A stretch of DNA of 11,167 nucleotides from the NCBI GenBank assembly GCA_964638815.1, contig CAZXBB010000023.1, positions 1-11,167 of the forward strand. The letters are read 5' to 3'. The stretch is from CAZXBB01 sp964638815 (GTDB lineage Bacteria > Planctomycetota > Phycisphaerae > Phycisphaerales > SM1A02). A program made the translations under genes and the position numbers. Of this stretch, positions 6,112 to 11,167 are shown piece after piece. A model generated the notes under the pieces. The model was given only the letters and a program-made list of their open reading frames with translations, ran no database searches and was not told the origin of the DNA. The first letter of the stretch is position 1. Each line of letters starts with the position of its first letter.

Positions 6112-7557
6112 CTAGCCTTCGCCGCGCTCGATGCGATCTCTGATCAGGTCGCGCTTCTCCACGACCTGGGCCAGGTTCGGGTTGATGGCGAGCGCCTTGT
6201 CGAGCGCGTCCAGCGCGCCGCGGAGATCACCGGCTCCCTCGAGCGCACCCGCGAGCTTCGTCCAGGAAAGCAGGTCGCGCGGCTCGACCTCGGTCATGCG
6301 GCGCAGGTACGGCACGGCCTCCGCATCGCTCGCCGCCCGCGACGCCAGGCCGCGCAGCACCTGGAGCAGCGCGCCGCGCGCCTCCGCGTGGTCGGGCCTG
6401 CGCTCGACGGCGAGCTCGAAGTGCACCATCGCTTCTTCCGGGCTCTGGCGGCGCAGCAGGATCGCGCCGAGGACGTGATGGTCGTCGGCATGATCGCCGC
6501 CGAGCTCGAGCACCTTCCGCAACGCCGCTTCCGCCTCATCGACGCGCTTCGCGCGGTAAAGCAGCAGCGCGTAGGGACGCAGGAAGTCGATGTTCGTCGG
6601 ATTGAGCGCGACGGCCTTCTCGTACTCGACGAGCGCCTCGTCCGATCGGTCCGTCAACGAGAGGGCCTTGCCGAGCGCGCCCCGGGCGCCGAAATGATCC
6701 GGATCCTGCTCCACGACCTCCCGCAGCATGACGATCGCCTCGTCGAACTGGCGCGCGTTCAGCCTGCGGATCGCCTTCTTGTACGTGCTGTTGACGCCGA
6801 TCTCCTGCTCGTAGATGTCGGCGACGAGGGGGTCGAAGTCGGGGTTGGCCGGCGCTCCCTGACGGGCCGTCTCCAGGTGTTCCTCCGCGCGGGCGGTGTC
6901 GCCGACCGCCCGGTACGAGAGCCCGAGCGCGTAGTGCAGCGGCGCGTGCTGCGGCGCCGCAAGGAGCCCGCGCTCGTACTGCTCGATCGCGCCCGCATGG
7001 TCGCCCTTCCGCGCCAGGGCCTTCCCGAGGCCGAGCAACGCCGAGCACGAGCGCTGGCTGAAGGCCAGCGCGCGCCGGTACGCCTCCTCCGCGTCGTCCA
7101 CCTGCCCCAGCTCGAGATACGCGTCGCCGAGCAGCGCGACGGCCGGCGTATAGCGATCGTTCAGCGCGAGCGCCGAGTTCAGCAGGCTGACCGTCGCCTC
7201 CGGGTTGCCCAGCAGTTGCTCGATCCGCGCCTGGTAGTACTTCCAGCGAAAGTCGAGCGGGGCCAGCGCTGCAGCGCGCTCGTAGCAGATGCGCGCGGTC
7301 TCCGGGTACTGGTAGATCTCGCACAGCACGCCGAGGCGGCCGTTGACGTTCGGATCGTACGGGTTCGCCGCGAGCTGCGCGTGGGCCGTCCGGATCTGCT
7401 CCGCCACCGCGGGGTCGGTGCTCCTGACCTCGAGCGGCGGGACCGGCGTGAGCTCGGGCGCGCGCTCGAACACGCCGGCGACGTACAGCCCCACACCCGC
7501 GGCGATCAGCAGGAGGGAGCCGACGACGATGAACACCCTGAGCGCGCGGTTCGTCAA
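6112..7557 (-). CDS. Membrane-anchored tetratricopeptide-repeat protein
   Basis: The 481-residue protein has one N-terminal membrane segment (residues 7-29) followed by about ten TPR units filling residues 50-462. Clear examples are 137-170 (AVALLGDAYLELGQVDDAEEAYRRAL), 171-204, 205-238, 288-321 (ARGALGKAL...EALVEYEKAVALNP), 322-355, 356-389 and 428-461. An atypical stretch (239-256) divides the array in two. Such superhelices bind peptides or assemble complexes, here on the outer face of the membrane. The start is TTG at 7557, overlapping the TGA of the upstream CRTAC1 gene (TTGA). GGGGGAAGG lies just before it, so translation is probably coupled. A GTG seven codons later is the only close alternative and would trim part of the membrane segment's leading residues. 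Its partner is likely the CRTAC1 lipoprotein. Confidence 0.88.
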   Translation of the reverse strand: MTNRALRVFIVVGSLLLIAAGVGLYVAGVFERAPELTPVPPLEVRSTDPAVAEQIRTAHAQLAANPYDPNVNGRLGVLCEIYQYPETARICYERAAALAPLDFRWKYYQARIEQLLGNPEATVSLLNSALALNDRYTPAVALLGDAYLELGQVDDAEEAYRRALAFSQRSCSALLGLGKALARKGDHAGAIEQYERGLLAAPQHAPLHYALGLSYRAVGDTARAEEHLETARQGAPANPDFDPLVADIYEQEIGVNSTYKKAIRRLNARQFDEAIVMLREVVEQDPDHFGARGALGKALSLTDRSDEALVEYEKAVALNPTNIDFLRPYALLLYRAKRVDEAEAALRKVLELGGDHADDHHVLGAILLRRQSPEEAMVHFELAVERRPDHAEARGALLQVLRGLASRAASDAEAVPYLRRMTEVEPRDLLSWTKLAGALEGAGDLRGALDALDKALAINPNLAQVVEKRDLIRDRIERGEG

Positions 7558-9359
7558 CGCCCTTCCCCCCGCCGCAGCGTCACGGTGCGATCGACCGCGA
7601 CTTCGTCCCAGCGCTCGCTCGATCCGTCCGGCCAGCGGACGACCAGGGCGACCGGCTCGCCGCTCGCTCCGAGGCCGAAGTGCACGTGCCGGTCGCGTGT
7701 CGAGCAGTAGCTGCCGTCGGTGTGCACGCGACGCCGCACCGGTCCGGCGTCGCCTCGGGTCATCTCGACGATTGCGCCCATCGCGCTCCGCTCGCCGGTC
7801 CCGGATTCGACGTCCACCCGCAGCCAGTGCCGGCGCGCGCCGACCTCGTTCGACAGCACGCGCGCGCGACCGTTGTTGTTGGTGACGACGAGGTCGAGGT
7901 CGCCGTCGAGGTCGAGGTCGCCGATGGCCGCGCCGCGGCTCGACTCCAGGAGCGCGAAAGCGGGACCCGCGTCGGCCGAGGCGTCCTCGAAGGACCCCGA
8001 TGGCGTGCCGCGAAAGAGCTGGTTGGGCATCATGTACGGATAGGGATCGTCGAGCTGCGTGTCGACCTTGGTCACCGCCCCGTTCACGACGATGATATCG
8101 AGCACGCCGTCGTTGTCATAGTCCACGAAGCAGGTCCCGAACCCCGTCATGCTCCGGCTTACGGCGCCGAGCTTGAGGCGAAACGTCGTGTCGTCGAAGA
8201 CGCCGTTGCCCTGGTTCACGTAGAGCGTGTTGGTCTCGCCGTAGAGATGCACGACGAAGATATCCTCGTCGCCGTCCGTGTCGAAGTCCGCGACGGTCAC
8301 GCCCATGCCGGCCTCGGCCTCGCCCGCGCCGTTGAGCGCGACGCCGCTGAGCAGCGCCGTGTCGCGGAACGTGCCGTCACCCAGATTCGTCCAGAGCTGG
8401 TTCGCGACGCCGTCGTTGGCGACGTAGATGTCCGTGCGACCGTCCCCGTCGAAGTCGGCGCACGCCACCCCGAGACCGTTGCCGTACGCCGCGTCGAGGC
8501 CGGCTTCGGCGGTGACGTCCGCGAAGGTTCCGTCGCCCTCGTTGCGGTAGAGCGTGTCGGGAAGCGGGCGGTACGCGAGCGGCGTGCAGTAATCGCGATC
8601 GCCTGCGGGTCGGCGGCACGCGCGGCGAGTGTCGTCCGCAAAGGCGACGTAGTTGATGTTGACGAGGTCGAGATCGCCGTCGGCGTCGTAGTCGAGGAAC
8701 GCGGCGCTCGTGGACCAGCGGGGATCGCCGACGCCGGCGGTCGCCGTGACGTCCGTGAACCGCCCGTCGCCGTCGTTGCGCAGGAGCACGTTGGGACCGT
8801 AGTTCGTGACGTAGAGATCCTCGTCGCCGTCGCCGTCGTAGTCGCCGACCGCGCAGCCCATCCCGTAGCCGGTGTCGCCGGCGCCGGACGCCTCCGTGAC
8901 GTCGGTGAACCGGAGGGTCCGCGTTCCCGCCGCGTCCACGACGAGGTCGTTGCGATAGAGACGGTTGCGGAACGGCGGCGACCCCGCCGGCGGGAAGGTC
9001 GCGTCCTCGAGCCGGTCGCCCGGCATGAGGAGCCCGCCCTGGACGAGGTATACGTCGAGGTCGCCGTCGCCGTCGTAGTCGATCACCGCGACGCCGGCCC
9101 CCATGATCTCGGGGAAGTAGTACTGCCCCGTCGCGCCCGTGAAGTGGATGAAGTCGACGCCGACTGTCTCCGTGACGTCCCGGAAGACGGGGCCCGCCGC
9201 GCCGTCCGCGGTCCCGCCCGCCCCGGGCGTCGGCGCACCGCCGCATGCCGGAAGCACGGCGGCCGCGGCCGCGGCGAAAAGCGTGCTCAGCCGCCGCCCG
9301 CCGCGCCGGGCCGGCCGCCCGGCCGGTGCTTCGCGCCGATCGGTGCCGCAGAGAATCAT
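7554..9359 (-). CDS. CRTAC1-family lipoprotein: seven FG-GAP/VCBS repeats plus ASPIC/UnbV domain
   Basis: The 601-residue protein is an exported, probably lipid-anchored, calcium-binding beta-propeller. A basic N-terminus and alanine-rich core end in lipobox L36-P-A-C39. Seven FG-GAP repeats each carry a DxDxDGxxD calcium loop, at 94-102, 173-181, 223-231, 302-310, 358-366, 413-421 and 481-489. This number suits a closed propeller. Residues 510-596 are the ASPIC/UnbV domain (HWLRVDV, GERSAMGAIVEM, HFGLG, VRWPDGSSERW). The insert at 245-270, with two cysteines (C248, C258), is common in the family. The frame is open to 9590, but residues before ATG 9359 are arginine-rich junk; GAGGAGG lies 12 bases upstream of that ATG. 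It overlaps the TPR gene by four bases. Family members often sit beside TPR proteins; the exact role is unknown. Confidence 0.92.
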   Translation of the reverse strand: MILCGTDRREAPAGRPARRGGRRLSTLFAAAAAAVLPACGGAPTPGAGGTADGAAGPVFRDVTETVGVDFIHFTGATGQYYFPEIMGAGVAVIDYDGDGDLDVYLVQGGLLMPGDRLEDATFPPAGSPPFRNRLYRNDLVVDAAGTRTLRFTDVTEASGAGDTGYGMGCAVGDYDGDGDEDLYVTNYGPNVLLRNDGDGRFTDVTATAGVGDPRWSTSAAFLDYDADGDLDLVNINYVAFADDTRRACRRPAGDRDYCTPLAYRPLPDTLYRNEGDGTFADVTAEAGLDAAYGNGLGVACADFDGDGRTDIYVANDGVANQLWTNLGDGTFRDTALLSGVALNGAGEAEAGMGVTVADFDTDGDEDIFVVHLYGETNTLYVNQGNGVFDDTTFRLKLGAVSRSMTGFGTCFVDYDNDGVLDIIVVNGAVTKVDTQLDDPYPYMMPNQLFRGTPSGSFEDASADAGPAFALLESSRGAAIGDLDLDGDLDLVVTNNNGRARVLSNEVGARRHWLRVDVESGTGERSAMGAIVEMTRGDAGPVRRRVHTDGSYCSTRDRHVHFGLGASGEPVALVVRWPDGSSERWDEVAVDRTVTLRRGEGR

Positions 9360-9531
9360 GGTGACGACGGACCTCCTCGCAAACGGCCAATGGTAGCGGG
9401 GACGACGGCGATCGCGACCGGGTCGTCGCGGGTCGGCTCCTCGCCGCCAATGGGGGATCCGGCCGCCGGCATCCGTACGGCGCAGGGCCGGCGACCGTAC
9501 GCGTTCGCGCAGATCGGCTAGGATCAGGCGC
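9360..9531. other. Divergent intergenic region between CRTAC1 and prfB genes
   Basis: These 172 bp contain no gene. The CRTAC1 ribosome-binding site (GAGGAGG on the minus strand) is at about 9372-9378. A minus-strand TACCAT (9395 to 9390) could be its -10 box, without a good -35. On the plus strand TAGGAT (9519-9524) lies seven bases before the prfB ATG and could serve either as a -10 box of a leaderless transcript or, through its AGGA, as a weak Shine-Dalgarno. Confidence 0.35.
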
Positions 9532-10648
9532 ATGCACTTCGAAACGCACCAGCCTGTCATCGACGATCTCGAGGCGCGGATCTTGACCATCCGCGACTCT
9601 CTTTGACTACGATCGCAAGACCGCGCGGCGCGACGAGCTTCAGGAGCAGATGAACGCGGCCGGCTTCTGGGACAGCCAGGAGGCCGCCCAGAAGGTCATC
9701 GGCGAATACAAGCTGCTCAAGGCCCAGACCGAAGGGCTCGAGCAGGTCATGAGTGCGCTCGAGGACGCGAGCGTCGGCTACGAGCTCGCCCGCGAGGGTG
9801 ACGACGCCGACCTCCTGACCGAGGCCGACGAGCAGCTCCACAAGCTCCAGAAGCAGATGCACGCCGTCGAGATGCAGTCGCTGCTCTCCGGCAGGCACGA
9901 CCACCGCAACTGCTTCGTGTCGATCCACTCCGGCGACGGCGGCAACGAGGCCGACGACTGGGCCGAGATGCTCGAGCGGATGTACATCTACTACTGGGAG
10001 CGGAAGAGGTTCAAGGTCGAGGAGATCTCGAAAACGCACGGCTCGGAGGTCGGCCTCAGCGAGGTGACGTACCACGTCAAGGGCCCCATGGCCTACGGCT
10101 ACATGAGCTGCGAGCGCGGCACGCACCGGCTCGCGCGGGTCAGCCCGTTCAACGCCCAGGGCAAGCGGCAGACGAGCTTCGCGACCGTGGACGTGATCCC
10201 CGAGTTCGAAGACACGGACGTGGAGGTTGACGAGAAGGACATCGATGTGACCACGTTCGCCCGCTCCTCGGGCCCCGGCGGCCAGAACGTCAACAAGGTG
10301 GCATCCGCCGTGCGGATCGTCCACAGGCCGACCGGCATCATGATCGTCAGCTCGACCTTCCGCGACCAGAGCCAGAACCGCAGGCAGGCGATGAACATCC
10401 TGACGGCGAAGCTCGAGCAGATCGAGGAGGAGCGGCGCGCCGCGGAGCTCGACGCCGTGACCGGCGGCAAGGTCGACCGCGGGTGGGGGACGCAGATACG
10501 CTCCTACGTGCTCTATGACAACCGCGTGAAGGACCACCGCACGGGCCACGAGGTCGGCAACCCCCAGCAGGTGCTGGACGGGGATATCGAGGGCTTCATC
10601 GGCGCCGAGCTCCAGCGCCGCCGGTCCACGCGCGGCCAGATGGCCTGA
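9532..10648 (+). CDS. prfB: Peptide chain release factor 2 (RF2), expressed by +1 programmed frameshift
   Basis: RF2 reads UGA and UAA stop codons in the ribosome and triggers hydrolysis of peptidyl-tRNA. The gene is in two frames. Codons 1-24 (9532-9603, MHFETHQPVIDDLEARI...) end at an in-frame TGA (9604-9606). The remainder resumes one base later at GAC 9605 with DYDRKTARRDELQ, giving 371 residues (E. coli RF2 has 365). The stop-recognition tripeptide S204-P-F206 and the catalytic G249-G-Q251 (SSGPGGQNVNK) are both intact. The codon at the join is CTT-TGA-C, the conserved RF2 frameshift site, so this is autoregulation and not a mutation. Low RF2 lets the ribosome slip and make more RF2. The OsmC gene follows after 23 bp, probably in the same transcript. 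Confidence 0.96.
9601..9607 (+). other. prfB programmed +1 frameshift site
   Basis: CTTTGAC is the conserved slippery site: tRNA-Leu on CTT slips forward to TTT while UGA, in its poor-termination context followed by C, waits for RF2. The T at 9604 is skipped. In E. coli an AGGGGG lies three bases before CTT and stimulates the shift. Here the matching place reads CGCGAC followed by TCT, with no Shine-Dalgarno resemblance. Confidence 0.93.
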
Positions 10649-10671
10649 CGAACCGCGACGGAGGAACAGCG

Positions 10672-11136
10672 ATGTCCGAGCACCATGCCACGATCGACTG
10701 GACGCGCAACGACACCGAGTTCGCGTACAAGTCCTACACGCGCGACCACCGCTGGCGCTTCGAGGGCGGCACCGTCATCGAGGCGTCGGCGACCCCGGCG
10801 TATCTCGGCAACCCCGATCTCGTCGACCCGGAGGAGGCGTTCGTCGCTTCGCTGTCGAGCTGCCACATGCTGACGTTCCTCGCGTTCGCGGCGAAGAAGG
10901 GATTCGTCGTGGACGCCTATCGCGACGAGGCGATCGGCACGCTCGAGAAGAACAAAGACGGCAACCTCGCAATCACGCGCGTCACGTTGCGGCCCGAGAT
11001 CACGTTCGCGCCCGGCGCCGCGCCCTCCGCCGACGATCTCGCGGCGTTGCACGACGCCTCGCACCATGCGTGCTTCATCGCGAACTCGGTGAAGACGAAG
11101 ATCGTGGTGGCGTCGGGCGTCGGCGCCGGCGGGTGA
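10672..11136 (+). CDS. OsmC/Ohr-family peroxiredoxin-like protein
   Basis: The 154-residue protein belongs to the OsmC/Ohr fold, cytoplasmic dimers that reduce organic hydroperoxides with two active-site cysteines. The first cysteine is C64 in DPEEAFVASLSSCHMLTFL and the second is C134 in HHACFIANSVKT. Both match family positions, and E54/E55 lie in the conserved PEE segment. GGAGGAA (10660-10666) sits five bases before the ATG. Length is typical. It is closer in character to the general OsmC branch, with SSCHML and CFIANSVKT, than to Ohr proper, so the preferred substrate is uncertain. It lies 23 bp after prfB on the same strand and is probably co-transcribed with it; this pairing has no obvious functional logic. 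Confidence 0.92.
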   Translation: MSEHHATIDWTRNDTEFAYKSYTRDHRWRFEGGTVIEASATPAYLGNPDLVDPEEAFVASLSSCHMLTFLAFAAKKGFVVDAYRDEAIGTLEKNKDGNLAITRVTLRPEITFAPGAAPSADDLAALHDASHHACFIANSVKTKIVVASGVGAGG

Positions 11137-11167
11137 CGCCGTGCGCCCCGGTCCCCGGCTCGGCTGG

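Noticed and set aside
9386..9453. GCCAATGG repeated exactly 60 bp apart in the CRTAC1/prfB gap
   Set aside because: Only eight bases long with no symmetry or further copies; chance is a sufficient explanation.
7680..9521. Plus-strand open frame of 613 codons opposite the CRTAC1 gene
   Set aside because: Its Val/Asp/Glu periodicity is the reverse complement of the GAC/GTC-rich FG-GAP repeats. The minus frame has the family motifs and calcium loops.
9601..9607. Apparent frameshift or pseudogene at the start of prfB
   Set aside because: The break falls exactly at the conserved CTT-TGA-C programmed site, and all downstream RF2 motifs are intact.

Overview
The window is GC-rich bacterial chromosome, most likely from a planctomycete of the Phycisphaerae type. 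The main clue is a secreted protein whose C-terminus is a PGPGALAL-type hydrophobic stretch followed by four arginines, a PEP-CTERM variant typical of Phycisphaerales. The CRTAC1 (FG-GAP/ASPIC) lipoprotein coupled to a TPR protein and the IHF/HU-like protein with a QNPKTLERVPVPAKK segment fit that group. This is inference from protein style; no rRNA or other marker is present. I see no mobile element, CRISPR array, tRNA or rRNA.

Layout, left to right. The left edge cuts the 3' end of a minus-strand HU/IHF gene (1-278), preceded by a 322-bp non-coding stretch with a credible promoter. A small unknown lipoprotein gene (601-981, minus) is divergent from a thioredoxin-fold (TlpA-type) protein gene (1361-2632, plus). 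The 379 bp between them hold a seven-copy 10-bp tandem repeat. The redoxin gene ends tail-to-tail, with overlapping stop codons, against the PEP-CTERM protein gene (2629-3249, minus). Next is a minus-strand pair: a class I aminotransferase (4208-5434) followed after 49 bp by a membrane-anchored cyclic-nucleotide-binding-fold protein (3460-4158) whose architecture resembles animal Popeye proteins. An NADPH-dependent FMN reductase gene (5509-6090, plus) is divergent from the aminotransferase. A CRTAC1 lipoprotein (7554-9359) and a TPR membrane protein (6112-7557) form a translationally coupled minus-strand operon through a TTGA overlap. The right end is a plus-strand pair: prfB (release factor 2, with the classical +1 programmed frameshift) and an OsmC-family gene.

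Most genes are ordinary housekeeping or cell-envelope genes. The observations most worth following are: (1) the Popeye-like protein, whose phosphate-binding cassette lacks the arginine that normally holds the cyclic phosphate; (2) a prfB frameshift site that keeps CTT-TGA-C but has lost the upstream Shine-Dalgarno-like stimulator; (3) the helically phased 10-bp repeat, a 14-bp piece of which recurs at the ribosome-binding site of the PEP-CTERM gene; and (4) a perfect 15-bp tandem duplication in the leader of the Popeye-like gene. I found no convincing multi-gene defence or biosynthetic system.
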